Of a DNA stretch of 64,000 nucleotides, positions 7,872-17,226 are shown in pieces (position 1 is the first letter of the stretch; every line of letters starts with the position of its first letter). The stretch lies in the NCBI GenBank assembly GCA_963820185.1, contig CAWFYV010000007.1, forward strand, positions 62,001-126,000, read 5' to 3'. The position numbers were made by a program, and so were the translations under genes. Below the pieces are notes generated by a model. It did no database searches. It was not told the origin of the DNA and was given only the letters and a program-made list of their open reading frames with translations. Source of the stretch: Aquilonibacter sp963820185 (GTDB lineage: Bacteria > Vulcanimicrobiota > Vulcanimicrobiia > Vulcanimicrobiales > Vulcanimicrobiaceae).

Positions 7872-9355
7872 GCCGGTACCGGAAACGGAAGCGCGTCGCA
7901 AAACGCGCGGCGCCATGCCGCTTCGACGCGCGCGGTCGTAGGTTTCTCGACGACCGCGGCCACGCAGCCGTCGGGTCGCACGATCAGCACTACCGGCGGT
8001 TTGACGTGCCAGCGTTTGGGGGGTGTTTCGATGCGCAGGTGCGGGAGATCGAGTTGCAGTTCGCCGACGACGATCAGTACCGCCTCGCCTCGACGTTGCG
8101 CGCTCAGGCGCGATCCGTCGGGCGTGCGCAAGTCGTCGAGCCGGCGCCCGGCGAGCGGATGACGGTTGTCGACGATCGGTGAGTTGGCGTAACGGCCGCT
8201 GAGCATACCGATGCCTCTACAGAGTTTACGTTGCATGCCTCTCCCTCGGACGGCGCGTGAGAAAGCGCGCGCGACGAGTTGCCGCGCACGGGATGGAAAA
8301 GTGACGCCGACGCGCGCCACGCGATCGGTGATGCGTTCGACCGTGTCGGTGATGATCTCGCGCCGCTCTAGATCGTAGCTGGTTAGCAGCGACTGGGTGC
8401 AGCGGCTGTTGCGCAGCGCGAAGGCGAGTTTCCACGCGAGGTTTGCGGCATCGTGAATTCCGGTATTCATGCCTTGTCCGCCGGCGGGACTGCTCAAGTG
8501 GGCGGCGTCGCCGGCGAGCGCAACATTACCTACGACAAAGCTTGCGGCGTGGCGACGATGGACACTAAAGACGTTGCTCCATTCGGTCGTCGTTGGAATA
8601 TCACCAAAGAGTTCGCGTAAGCGTTCGTGATGCGCAAAGGGCGCAAGTGCATCTTCATCGCTCACGTCGTGTGGGAGCGAAGCAATCATACGCCACTTTT
8701 GTTCGCCAAAGCGCACCGCGATTCGCAGGCCGGGCAGATCGAGCCGGGCACGGACGTCCTCGGAAAACGGCGCATCGACGGTTTCGTCACTTAGCACGAT
8801 GCGCGATGAGTAGGTCATGCCGAGCAAGCTTTGTCCGATTGCGTGTCGCACGACGCCGCGTGCGCCGTCGGCACCGACGACAAATCCCGCGGCTACCTTT
8901 CCCGAGCCGCCTGGTCCGTCAAATCGCACTTCAGCGCCCTCGCGCATAGTGTCGATGCCGGTCACGGTCACGCCTGTGCGCAATTCGCAAAGGGGATGCG
9001 CCGCGACCACCTCGCGTAAGATGCGCTCCGTCTCGCTCTGCGGCAGAAGCAGCGCTCCAGGATCGTCGAAAATGTCGTCGATCACCGAGAAGTCGACGGT
9101 TGAGATCGTCTTTTGGGTTGCGGCATTGACGGCGCGCAGGACACGGACGAAGCGTCCCGCTTCGCGCAGTGACGCGTAGGCCCCCCAATCGCGCAGGATC
9201 TCCTGTGCGCGGGGCCAGATGACCGCCGCGCGCGACTCCTTGACCGGCTCACGATTGCGCTCGAGCACGACGCAAGCGCATTCGTAACGCGCAAGGCCGA
9301 GGGCAAGTGAGAGGCCAACAGGGCCCCCTCCGACGATGATTACCGGCGCGTCCAC
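7868..9355 (-). CDS. FAD-dependent aromatic monooxygenase (phenol hydroxylase/MhpA-like)
   Basis: A 495-residue group A flavoprotein monooxygenase. The FAD Rossmann motif VIIVGGGPVGLSLALGLA is at the N-terminus, the DG motif VVGADGARGVVR at ~165, and the GD motif LAGDAAHLSSPAGGQGMNTG at ~285. The last ~100 residues form the thioredoxin-like C-terminal domain typical of MhpA and phenol hydroxylases, with IVRPDGCVAAVV. It likely hydroxylates an aromatic ring using NAD(P)H and oxygen. The GTG at 9355 puts the FAD motif at the N-terminus and avoids overlap with divergent bioA; an overlapping TTG at 9382 is an alternative. Confidence 0.87.
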   Translation of the reverse strand: MDAPVIIVGGGPVGLSLALGLARYECACVVLERNREPVKESRAAVIWPRAQEILRDWGAYASLREAGRFVRVLRAVNAATQKTISTVDFSVIDDIFDDPGALLLPQSETERILREVVAAHPLCELRTGVTVTGIDTMREGAEVRFDGPGGSGKVAAGFVVGADGARGVVRHAIGQSLLGMTYSSRIVLSDETVDAPFSEDVRARLDLPGLRIAVRFGEQKWRMIASLPHDVSDEDALAPFAHHERLRELFGDIPTTTEWSNVFSVHRRHAASFVVGNVALAGDAAHLSSPAGGQGMNTGIHDAANLAWKLAFALRNSRCTQSLLTSYDLERREIITDTVERITDRVARVGVTFPSRARQLVARAFSRAVRGRGMQRKLCRGIGMLSGRYANSPIVDNRHPLAGRRLDDLRTPDGSRLSAQRRGEAVLIVVGELQLDLPHLRIETPPKRWHVKPPVVLIVRPDGCVAAVVEKPTTARVEAAWRRAFCDALPFPVPA

Positions 9356-9373
9356 GCGAAGCTCGTTCGACCC

Positions 9374-10570
9374 ATGATTCAAGCGGTGTCCCGCCTCTGG
9401 CTTCCGTTCACCCAGATGCAGTCCTTCGACTCGGCCGAGAGGACGTTCGTGCGCGCCGACGGCACGAGCCTGATCGACGCTCGCGGGCGGCGCGTTTTCG
9501 ACGCGGTCAGTTCGATCTGGACGATCGTACATGGACACTGCCATCCGGCAATTGTCGATGCTATCGCGCTGCAGGCCTCCACGCTCGACCATGCCACGAC
9601 GCTGGGAGCATCAAATTTACCGGCCGAAGCGTTGGCAGAGGCGCTCTGCGAGTACTGCGAGACCGACTATGCGTTCTTTGGCAGCGACGGTGCGAGCGCG
9701 GTCGAGGCCTCGATCAAGATGGCTATTCAGTATTGGCGCAACGCGGGCGAGCCGCAGCGCATGCGCTTTTTGCGCCTGGTCGATGCCTATCACGGCGACA
9801 CGACCGGCGCGATGAGTGTCTCCGATATCGCGGTCTTCAAATCGAACTACGGTGCGATTACCTTCGAAACGCGCACGTATGACGATCCGCGTGACCTCGA
9901 CGCGCCCGACGTCGCCGCGATCATCGTCGAGCCGCTCATGCAAGCCGCGGCCGGGATGCGCCTGGTTTCGCCGGAACGCTATGCGCCGCTACGCGATTGC
10001 ACGCCGCTCGTGATCGTCGATGAAATCGCAACCGGCTTCGGCCGTACGGGGACGATGTTCGCCTTCGAGCAGCTCGAATTGCGCCCCGATCTGATTTGCT
10101 TGGGCAAGGGCATCACCGGGGGCACGTTGGCGCTCTCCGCAGTGCTCGCACGCGAACGCATTTATCGTGCTTTCCTTGGCGCGCCCGAAGAGCGCAAACA
10201 GTTCTTTCACGGGCACTCGTACGCGGGCAATCCGATCGCGTGCGCCGCGGCGCTCGCATCACTCGAACTCTTCGCGTGCGAGGGAACGTTTGAACGTGCA
10301 GGCGGGATCGAAGCGACGGCGCGCGAGCGCGCCAACATCTTGCAAGAGCACCCGGCGATTGTGGAGATTCGCCAGGCCGGCACGATGATCGGGATTGAAC
10401 TGCGCGACACACAACACGCCTCGGCCGTCGCAAGCGCACTCTACCAGCTGGGACACTTTACCCGGCCGATTGGCGCGGTGGTGCAACTCGTGCCGCCGCT
10501 TTCCTCACGCGACGAGGAGATCCATGATTTCTTCGACGCCTTCGATGAGGCGCTGGAGCGTACGCGTTGA
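9374..10570 (+). CDS. bioA: Adenosylmethionine-8-amino-7-oxononanoate aminotransferase
   Basis: A fold-type I PLP aminotransferase that converts KAPA to DAPA, using SAM as amino donor, in biotin synthesis. The 398 residues include LWLPFTQMQ near the start, SSIWTIVHGHCHP, the PLP strand VIVDEIATGFGRTG, and the Schiff-base Lys in LICLGKGITGGTLALSA. It is slightly shorter than E. coli BioA (429). First gene of a bioA-bioF-bioD-bioB run; its stop overlaps the bioF start. Confidence 0.95.
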   Translation: MIQAVSRLWLPFTQMQSFDSAERTFVRADGTSLIDARGRRVFDAVSSIWTIVHGHCHPAIVDAIALQASTLDHATTLGASNLPAEALAEALCEYCETDYAFFGSDGASAVEASIKMAIQYWRNAGEPQRMRFLRLVDAYHGDTTGAMSVSDIAVFKSNYGAITFETRTYDDPRDLDAPDVAAIIVEPLMQAAAGMRLVSPERYAPLRDCTPLVIVDEIATGFGRTGTMFAFEQLELRPDLICLGKGITGGTLALSAVLARERIYRAFLGAPEERKQFFHGHSYAGNPIACAAALASLELFACEGTFERAGGIEATARERANILQEHPAIVEIRQAGTMIGIELRDTQHASAVASALYQLGHFTRPIGAVVQLVPPLSSRDEEIHDFFDAFDEALERTR

Positions 10571-11667
10571 CCTATCTCGACCGCGCGTCGAAACTGCTCG
10601 ACGCGATTCGGGCAAACGGACGCTATCGAACGGTTCGTTCGCATGGCCTCACTGGGACGCTCGACTTCTCTTCGAACGACTATCTCGGACTCGCGACGTA
10701 TCCGCAAGTCGTAGAGGCATTTCGGCGCGCCACCCGCGTCGGCTCGGGCGGCGCACGTTTGCTCGGCGGAAGCCATCGCGAACATTCGCTCTTGGAAGAG
10801 GAACTCGCGGTATGGCTCGGGCGCGAGCGCGTACTGCTCTTCTCTTCGGGCTATCACGCGGCGCTCGGTGCAATCAGCGTGCTCGCACGAACTGTCGATA
10901 CGATCTATTCGGATCGCCTGAACCATGCGTCGCTAATCGACGGGATCCGGGGCGCGCACAACGAGCGCGTGGTTTACGACCACGCGATGCTTCCGCCGCG
11001 CGCGGCGCGGCGCGGTAGCGCACTCATCGTCACCGAGACGATCTTCAGTATGGATGGCGATGCCGTCGACGTGGCTGCCATGCTTGCCGATCTTGGCGAC
11101 GACGACGTCCTGCTCGTCGACGAGGCGCACGCGCTTGGTTTGGTGGGTCCGCAAGGAGCGGGCCATGCGCGTGCACTTGCCGATCCGCGGGTGGTGGTGA
11201 TGGGCACGCTTTCGAAAGCCTTCGGCGGTCAAGGCGGCTTTATCGCCGGCCCTGCGCCGTTGATCGAACTGCTGACGAATGCAGCGCGTTCGTTTATCTT
11301 CGATACGGCGATCCCGCCGGCGCTGGCGCTAGCGGCGCGGGTTGCGCTCGTGCTTATCCGCGACGGCGAGCAGTTGCGCGCGCGCGTGCACGGTAACGTG
11401 CATCGTTTGCGCGAAGGGCTCGGGGCCCTTGGATTCCCGACGATTCCCGATCTTTCGCCGATTGTGCCGCTCGTACTCGGCAGCGAAGAGCGAGCGGTAG
11501 AAATGGCGCTTCGGCTCGAAAGCAAGAGAATCTGCGCACCAGCGATTCGGCCGCCGACCGTTCCTGTGGGTACGTCGCGGCTGCGATTCTCCGTGCGTGC
11601 CGACCACCAAAGCGAGCATATCGATCTGCTCGTACGAGGCCTAGCGGAATGCATCGTTACTTTGTAA
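10567..11667 (+). CDS. bioF: 8-amino-7-oxononanoate synthase
   Basis: BioF condenses pimeloyl thioester with L-alanine to give KAPA. The protein is 366 residues, PLP-dependent alpha-oxoamine synthase family. Landmarks are LDFSSNDYLGLA, GSGGARLLGGSHREHSLLE, the Asp strand VLLVDEAHALGLVGPQGAG, and the PLP Lys in VMGTLSKAFGGQGG. It begins at a TTG at 10567 that overlaps the bioA stop (TTGA) and itself overlaps bioD by 19 nt. Confidence 0.95.
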   Translation: MTYLDRASKLLDAIRANGRYRTVRSHGLTGTLDFSSNDYLGLATYPQVVEAFRRATRVGSGGARLLGGSHREHSLLEEELAVWLGRERVLLFSSGYHAALGAISVLARTVDTIYSDRLNHASLIDGIRGAHNERVVYDHAMLPPRAARRGSALIVTETIFSMDGDAVDVAAMLADLGDDDVLLVDEAHALGLVGPQGAGHARALADPRVVVMGTLSKAFGGQGGFIAGPAPLIELLTNAARSFIFDTAIPPALALAARVALVLIRDGEQLRARVHGNVHRLREGLGALGFPTIPDLSPIVPLVLGSEERAVEMALRLESKRICAPAIRPPTVPVGTSRLRFSVRADHQSEHIDLLVRGLAECIVTL

Positions 11668-12293
11668 CCGGCACCGACACCGACGTCGGGAAGACGCGTG
11701 TCGCCGCGGCACTCGCGCTTGCGCTGAAGAATCATGGCATTACGCCGGTGATCGTCAAGCTCGTGCAAACTGGTCTTGCACCCGGCGTGCCCGGCGACGC
11801 CGCGCGCGCCGGCAAACTCGCCGGTGCGCGCACGCTCGAACTTGCGCGCTTCGAGAAAGCCGCCGATCCATGGTCGGCCGCACTTTCTTCCGGCCAGCCC
11901 GAGGTGCGCGCCAGCGAACTGGTCGAGGCGGTGGCGCACATCGGTGAAGGGTTGGTCACCGAAGGCGCGGGCGGCTTGATGGTGCCGCTCAACGCGCGCG
12001 AGCACTTTGGCAACATCGCCGTCGCCGGCCAATTTCGGACGGTGCTTACCGTGGGCCTTAAACTCGGGTGCGTCAATCACGCGCTGCTCACGGCGATGCA
12101 ATGTCAGCAAGCCGGGATCGCGCTCGTCGGCGCGGTGCTGGTGGAGCGCTGGGGACCGACCGAACAGAGCTACCGCGACGACGTCGCGCGCACGTTGCAG
12201 GGAAAGGTCAAGATTCTTGGCATTCTGCCGTTTGACGAAGACGAAGCGGCCTCAGTAAAAGCCGGCGCGCACGTCTTCGATTCGCTGTTCTAA
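11649..12293 (+). CDS. bioD: Dethiobiotin synthetase
   Basis: BioD closes the ureido ring of dethiobiotin from DAPA, CO2 and ATP. The 214-residue protein opens with the P-loop YFVTGTDTDVGKTRVAAALA. It has the substrate-binding strand VIVKLVQTG and the second nucleotide motif VTEGAGGLMVPLN. Length and motif order are normal. Its ATG lies inside the end of bioF. Confidence 0.95.
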   Translation: MHRYFVTGTDTDVGKTRVAAALALALKNHGITPVIVKLVQTGLAPGVPGDAARAGKLAGARTLELARFEKAADPWSAALSSGQPEVRASELVEAVAHIGEGLVTEGAGGLMVPLNAREHFGNIAVAGQFRTVLTVGLKLGCVNHALLTAMQCQQAGIALVGAVLVERWGPTEQSYRDDVARTLQGKVKILGILPFDEDEAASVKAGAHVFDSLF

Positions 12294-12326
12294 CCGCGAC
12301 ACTGCACGACGCTAGAAGAGGCTCCG

Positions 12327-13307
12327 TTGCACCCCACGATTGCCGCCGCGCGCACGCGTGTGCTCGACCAACACCTTCCTGCCGATCGCACGTTACTCGA
12401 CGCGCTCGCGCAATTGCCCGATAGCGAAGTGCCGGATCTCTTGGCATTGGCCGATGACGTGCGCGCAGCGCACTGCGGTAATGGCATCGCTGTCGAGGTG
12501 CTCTATAACGCCAAGAAGGGCGGATGTTCCGAGGACTGCCACTTCTGTTCGCAGAGCGCGCGCTTTGCGAGCGACGTCGAACCCGATACGCTCTCGAGCG
12601 TCGAAGGCTTTGTAGCGGCTGCGCGCGAGGCGCATGCGCGTGGAGCCGGCGAGTTCTGCGTCGTCGTTGCGGTGCGCGGCCCATCGACCAAGTTGCTCGA
12701 ACGTGTGTGCGAGGCCGTGCGCATCATCAAAGCCGAGTTGCCGCTTAAGGTCGCGGTCTCGCTCGGCATTCTGCGCGAAGACCAAGTGCTCCAACTCGTT
12801 GAAGCCGGCGTGGATAAGGTCAACCACAACCTCGAAACGTCCGAGCGCTACTTCCCGTATGTTTGTACGACGCATACGTTCGACGAGCGGATGACGACGC
12901 TGCAGCTCGTACGCGGGGCGGGTCTTGAAGTCTGTTGCGGCGGCATCATCGGCATGGGCGAAACGGTCGACGATCGCATCGATTTTCTCTGCACGTTGCA
13001 GAGCCTTGCGCCCGAAGAGGTGCCGATAAACTTTCTTAATCCGCGGCCGGGTACGCCGTTCCAGGATCGATCGCTCGTCGAGCCGGTCGAGGCGCTGCGC
13101 TTCGTCGCGATGGCGCGTCTTGCGCTGCCCAAGGCGCTCGTGCGTTTCGCGGGCGGCCGTGAGATCACGCTGCAGGGGCTGCAGGACCTCGGTATGCGCA
13201 GCGGCGCGAGCGGCATCGTGCTCGGAAACTACTTGACGACGAGCGGTCGCAGCGATCAAGATGACTTCGCGATGCTCGATCGACTCGGCTTTGAAGTCCT
13301 TGCTTAA
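12327..13307 (+). CDS. bioB: Biotin synthase
   Basis: A radical SAM enzyme that inserts sulfur into dethiobiotin. The 326-residue protein has the radical SAM cluster motif CSEDCHFCSQSARF near residue 68, the YNAKKGG lead-in, and the C-terminal segment with the conserved Arg (FAGGREITLQGLQ). The start is the TTG at 12327, preceded by AGAAGAGG. Last biotin gene of the run; no bioC, bioH or bioW for the pimeloyl step is present in the window. Confidence 0.95.
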   Translation: MHPTIAAARTRVLDQHLPADRTLLDALAQLPDSEVPDLLALADDVRAAHCGNGIAVEVLYNAKKGGCSEDCHFCSQSARFASDVEPDTLSSVEGFVAAAREAHARGAGEFCVVVAVRGPSTKLLERVCEAVRIIKAELPLKVAVSLGILREDQVLQLVEAGVDKVNHNLETSERYFPYVCTTHTFDERMTTLQLVRGAGLEVCCGGIIGMGETVDDRIDFLCTLQSLAPEEVPINFLNPRPGTPFQDRSLVEPVEALRFVAMARLALPKALVRFAGGREITLQGLQDLGMRSGASGIVLGNYLTTSGRSDQDDFAMLDRLGFEVLA

Positions 13308-14832
13308 AGCCTCCCCAACGCGCGCCCAGCCTAAGGCGAAGCGCCTTCTCGACCAAACCAAGACGCCGTACTTTCAAGCGCTGCTTGAATACGTTGACTC
13401 CGGCGTTTTACCGTTTCATACGCCCGGCCACATGCAAGGGCGTGGCTCAGAGCTCTCGTTCCGCGAATTCGTCGGCGACAACATCCTCGCCATCGACCTG
13501 ACGCCGATGCCCGGCATCGACGACTTGCTCCAACCGATGGCGTCGATCAAGGAAGCGCAGGAGCTGGCGGCTGACGCCTACGGCGCGGACAACACGTTTT
13601 TCCTGATCAACGGCTCGACCAGCGGCAATCAGTGCATGATGATGACTGCATTGAATCCCGGTGAAAAGATTGCGGTTCCGCGCAACTCGCACAAATCGAT
13701 GCTCGGCGGCTTGGTGATGAGCGGCGCACACCCAATCTACATGCAACCGGCGGTGGATCAAGAGATGCACATGGACCACGCGGTCACGCCGGAGACCGTC
13801 GCGCGCACGATCAGAGAACATCCCGACATCAAAGCCGTGTATGTCGTCTCGCCGACGTACTACGGCATCGCGGCCGACTTGGCAGCCATTGAACGGATCA
13901 CACATGGTGCCGGAAAGCTGTTGCTCGTCGATGAGGCGTGGGGTCCGCATTTCAAATTTCATCCGGCGCTGCCGCTCTCCGCGACCGAAGTAGGCGCGGA
14001 TTTGAGCATTAACTCGACGCACAAGATGCTCTCGGCGTTTTCGCAGGGCGCGATGCTCCATCAGATCGGCGATCGCGTGCGGCTCGACCGCCTCAAGGCG
14101 GTGCTCAAGATGTTTCTCTCGACCTCACCTAACTTGCCGATGGTGGCGTCGCTTGACGTCGCACGCATGCAAATGGCGACGCAAGGTGCAGCGCTCCTTT
14201 CGCAGACGATCGAACTTGCCCAGGAGACGCGCCGGCAGTTGAACCAGATCGAAGGTGTGTATTGTTTTGGCGAAGAGATTGCAGGGCGCGAGGGCGTCTT
14301 CGCCATCGACCCGACGAAGATGACGGTGCGCGTCACTGGAATGGGCTACACCGGCTACGAGGCATCAGCGATTCTGCGCGGACGCTACAACATTCAGGTG
14401 GAGCTCGCCGATCTCTTCAACGTCGTCGCGCTCTTTACGATCGGCACGACGCCTGAGGCCGCGGAGCGATTTGTCACGGCGTTCGCGGAGATGGCACGTG
14501 AAGATCGGCCGCTCGACAAGTACGCACCGTCGGGCATCCTCGAGCAGCGCCTCAAACGCGGAACCTATCACATGCCGACGACGCCGCCGATGCGTATGCT
14601 GCCGCGCGACGCCTTTCTCGCAGACACCGAATTCGTCGAGTTCCGCAAGTCGGCCGGCCGGATTTGCGCGGAGACGATCTCGCCGTATCCGCCCGGCATC
14701 CCCGTGATCTCGCCCGGCGAGGAGATCACGCCCGAGCTGATCGATTATTTGCACCTCGAGCTGAAGGCCGGTGTGCGTATTCAGGGTCCACATGACGATG
14801 AATTAAGAAAGGTCCGTGTTGTGGTTGCGTAG
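13261..14832 (+). CDS. Orn/Lys/Arg decarboxylase family protein (SpeA-like, short form)
   Basis: A PLP enzyme of the arginine/lysine/ornithine decarboxylase class, about the length of Bacillus-type SpeA/YaaO. Visible are FHTPGHMQGRG, the GSTSGNQCMMM cofactor loop, the VVSPTYYGIAADLA segment, the Asp in LLLVDEAWGPHF, and the Schiff-base Lys in STHKMLSAFSQGAML. The likely reaction is decarboxylation of arginine or lysine to agmatine or cadaverine; the substrate is not resolved. The ATG at 13261 lies inside bioB. In-frame TTGs at 13291 and 13300 are alternatives and would still overlap bioB. Confidence 0.88.
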   Translation: MTSRCSIDSALKSLLKASPTRAQPKAKRLLDQTKTPYFQALLEYVDSGVLPFHTPGHMQGRGSELSFREFVGDNILAIDLTPMPGIDDLLQPMASIKEAQELAADAYGADNTFFLINGSTSGNQCMMMTALNPGEKIAVPRNSHKSMLGGLVMSGAHPIYMQPAVDQEMHMDHAVTPETVARTIREHPDIKAVYVVSPTYYGIAADLAAIERITHGAGKLLLVDEAWGPHFKFHPALPLSATEVGADLSINSTHKMLSAFSQGAMLHQIGDRVRLDRLKAVLKMFLSTSPNLPMVASLDVARMQMATQGAALLSQTIELAQETRRQLNQIEGVYCFGEEIAGREGVFAIDPTKMTVRVTGMGYTGYEASAILRGRYNIQVELADLFNVVALFTIGTTPEAAERFVTAFAEMAREDRPLDKYAPSGILEQRLKRGTYHMPTTPPMRMLPRDAFLADTEFVEFRKSAGRICAETISPYPPGIPVISPGEEITPELIDYLHLELKAGVRIQGPHDDELRKVRVVVA

Positions 14833-14919
14833 AGGCAGCTGGCAAGAAGGCGCACCTTCCACATGGATTAGTGGTTGCCCAGGAAGCCGACCCAAGATGT
14901 GGGAGGGCCGCATCCCCAC

Positions 14920-14937
14920 TGTGGGTAACTATCCACA
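14920..14937. promoter_or_regulatory. Palindrome resembling two facing DnaA boxes
   Basis: TGTGGGTAA and CTATCCACA lie head to head at 14920-14937. Each differs by one base from the DnaA box consensus TTATCCACA (read on opposite strands). The site is in the 132-bp gap upstream of the R3H ATPase. Only this pair is present, so it is not an origin by itself. Confidence 0.25.
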
Positions 14938-14964
14938 AACTTTCCCTGGAGGCGAGGAACCGCG

Positions 14965-16509
14965 TTGGCCGTCAAAGCGCAGTCCGTTTCCCCGAGCTGG
15001 GAGCTCTCCCAACTCCTCGACATCTTCCCACTCCCGATCCGACAGTCGCTCGTCCGACTCCACAATCTCGAAGACATCATCGAAGTCGTGCTCGACTTAG
15101 GGCGCCCACCCGAGGCGCGCTTTGCGAACGATTTTCGTTATCTCTCCGAGACACCCGTAACGAACGAAGATATCGGGCACGTATGTTCCCGCGTTTCGCA
15201 ATTCGGTGCGGATAATCGCGCCGGTATCGAACAAACGCTGCATCGTATCAGCGCAATTCGTAACCGCCAAGGCAAAATCGTCGGGCTGACGTGTCGCGTC
15301 GGGCGCGCGGTCTACGGCACGATCGATATTTTGCTCGACGTGTTGCGCAGCGGCAAATCGATTTGCTTACTCGGCCGGCCCGGCGTCGGCAAGACGACGA
15401 TGCTGCGTGAGTGCGCGCGTATTCTTTCCGAAGATCGCAAACGCGTGGTCATCGTCGATACGTCAAACGAAATCGCCGGTGATTCAGATATCCCGCATCC
15501 GGGCATCGGGCTTGCGCGGCGCATGCAAGTAGCTGATCCGGCGCTCCAGCATGCGGTTATGATCGAAGCGGTCGAGAACCACATGCCTGAAGTGATTGTC
15601 ATCGATGAGATCGGAACGGAAATGGAAGCCGGGGCAGCACGCACGATCGCCGAACGCGGCGTGACGCTGATCGGCACGGCGCACGGGCAGACGCTCGAAA
15701 ACCTGTTGATGAATCCGACGCTCTCCGATCTGCTCGGCGGCATTAGTGCCGTCACGCTTTCGGACGAAGAGGCGCGCCGGCGCGGCACCCGCAAGACGGT
15801 GCTCGAGCGTAAGGCGCCGCCGACCTTCGATCTGCTGGTCGAGATTCAGGATCGCGATCGCCTCGCGATACACAAAAATGTCGCCGATGTGGTCGACGCG
15901 CTCTTGCGCGGCTATCAGCCGCAGCCGGAGATCCGTCAGCGCACGGCGAGCGGCGACGTAGCGATCGTGCAAGAAGCCGATCCCGAATCGATGCCGCAGC
16001 TTTCCGAAGCGCTCGACAACCACCACGATCCGCACGATGAGGGCGCGGACAAGCCGCTCTACATCTTCCCGTACGGCGTCTCGCGCAACAAGATCGAGCG
16101 TGCCGTACACAATCTGCGGATCAATGCGGCAATTGCCCGCAATTGGGACGATGCCGACATCGTGCTAACGCTGAAAACGCTCGAGCGCAAGGGCCAGCCG
16201 AAGCTCAAGCAGATCGCTTCGGACAACGTACCGATCTACTCGATCAAGACCAACACGACGACGCAGATTCAGAGTGCGTTGCGCGACGTCTTCAACTTGG
16301 GCTCGATCGATCACGAAGAGATTGCGCTACGCGAGGCCGAGGAGGCCGTGTATCAGGTCTTGCTGACCAATCAGGCCATCGAGCTCTCGCCGCAGACATC
16401 GTATGTGAGGCGCATGCAGCATCAACTTGCGGAAAAATACCGCCTGCAATCGCGCAGCACCGGCCTCGAACCGAACCGTCGGGTCAGGATATTTAAAGTA
16501 GCGGACTAG
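14965..16509 (+). CDS. R3H-domain AAA ATPase (Ycf45/SpoIIIAA-like)
   Basis: A 514-residue protein with three parts. An N-terminal region (~1-120) resembles SpoIIIAA/Ycf45 proteins. A RecA/AAA-type ATPase core follows, with Walker A LGRPGVGKTTML near residue 135 and Walker B VIVIDEIGTEMEA near 212. A C-terminal R3H single-stranded nucleic-acid-binding domain contains the RRMQH signature in SYVRRMQHQLAEKYRLQS. Such proteins occur in cyanobacteria, chloroplast genomes and Firmicutes-like lineages; the function is not established. It starts at the TTG at 14965 after GGAGGCGAGG. Its end converges with the PilZ gene by 4 nt. Confidence 0.87.
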   Translation: MAVKAQSVSPSWELSQLLDIFPLPIRQSLVRLHNLEDIIEVVLDLGRPPEARFANDFRYLSETPVTNEDIGHVCSRVSQFGADNRAGIEQTLHRISAIRNRQGKIVGLTCRVGRAVYGTIDILLDVLRSGKSICLLGRPGVGKTTMLRECARILSEDRKRVVIVDTSNEIAGDSDIPHPGIGLARRMQVADPALQHAVMIEAVENHMPEVIVIDEIGTEMEAGAARTIAERGVTLIGTAHGQTLENLLMNPTLSDLLGGISAVTLSDEEARRRGTRKTVLERKAPPTFDLLVEIQDRDRLAIHKNVADVVDALLRGYQPQPEIRQRTASGDVAIVQEADPESMPQLSEALDNHHDPHDEGADKPLYIFPYGVSRNKIERAVHNLRINAAIARNWDDADIVLTLKTLERKGQPKLKQIASDNVPIYSIKTNTTTQIQSALRDVFNLGSIDHEEIALREAEEAVYQVLLTNQAIELSPQTSYVRRMQHQLAEKYRLQSRSTGLEPNRRVRIFKVAD

Positions 16510-17198
16510 ATCGCGGTGATCTCGCCGTCTTCGCCGACGAGAAATCGGGTGTCGAAGGCGAGCATTTCGTCGCCGCGCTTGATGCGGCTGTGCACGTTGA
16601 AGCGATGCGCCGGCTTTTGTCCGGGGCGAGTTACGAGTCCGCCGTAGAAGAGTTTGAGCAGTGGCGTTTGGCCGGGTTTCGGCGCTTCGAGTTTATTCTG
16701 CGCCACGAGCATCGACATGATCTTTTCTTGCAGCGCCATCGGCAGTAGACGATACGCGTCGTCGACCTTTTCACTCGGCTCTTGGTTCTGCATGCGGCGC
16801 CGCTCGCTGTTTTCTGGCTCGTCGTTGACGTAGCGAACGATCGCGTCCCAATCGTCGGCCGCGATGCCCACAAATTCGCACATGTAGCGGTGCCAAGGCG
16901 CGCCTTGATGCTGCACCTGATCCGAGCGGATGTGCTTTACCCGCAGTGGAATGTTGCGATCGCGAATTCGCGCAATGATGTTGAATTGCGGCGCGTTTAC
17001 GGGTTCCTGCATAATGAACATCGCACCATTGGGTGAGAGCTCGAGGCCGACGCCGGATTTGAGCAGGTTCGGATCGTTCGGGTTGGGTTGATACCACATG
17101 TGAAACGCACCGGCGCGCCGCTTATACTGGCGCCGATCGCCGGCTCGTCCGAGAAACCACTCGACGATGTCGCCGAACATTGATCCAGGAGATGACAT
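16506..17198 (-). CDS. PilZ-domain protein (predicted c-di-GMP receptor)
   Basis: A 230-residue cytoplasmic protein. The c-di-GMP-binding motif RxxxR is visible in DRRQYKRRAG near residue 25. The second element is ELSPNGAMF, which has Glu where the family normally has Asp or Asn in [DN]xSxxG. The C-terminal ~80 residues have no recognised domain. The ATG at 17198 has a GGAG 9-12 nt upstream and is preferred over one at 17180 and longer starts. It is divergent from tmk, with 28 bp between starts. Confidence 0.75.
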   Translation of the reverse strand: MSSPGSMFGDIVEWFLGRAGDRRQYKRRAGAFHMWYQPNPNDPNLLKSGVGLELSPNGAMFIMQEPVNAPQFNIIARIRDRNIPLRVKHIRSDQVQHQGAPWHRYMCEFVGIAADDWDAIVRYVNDEPENSERRRMQNQEPSEKVDDAYRLLPMALQEKIMSMLVAQNKLEAPKPGQTPLLKLFYGGLVTRPGQKPAHRFNVHSRIKRGDEMLAFDTRFLVGEDGEITAI

Positions 17199-17226
17199 AC
17201 AAAGCCGCTCCGTCGAATACCGATCC

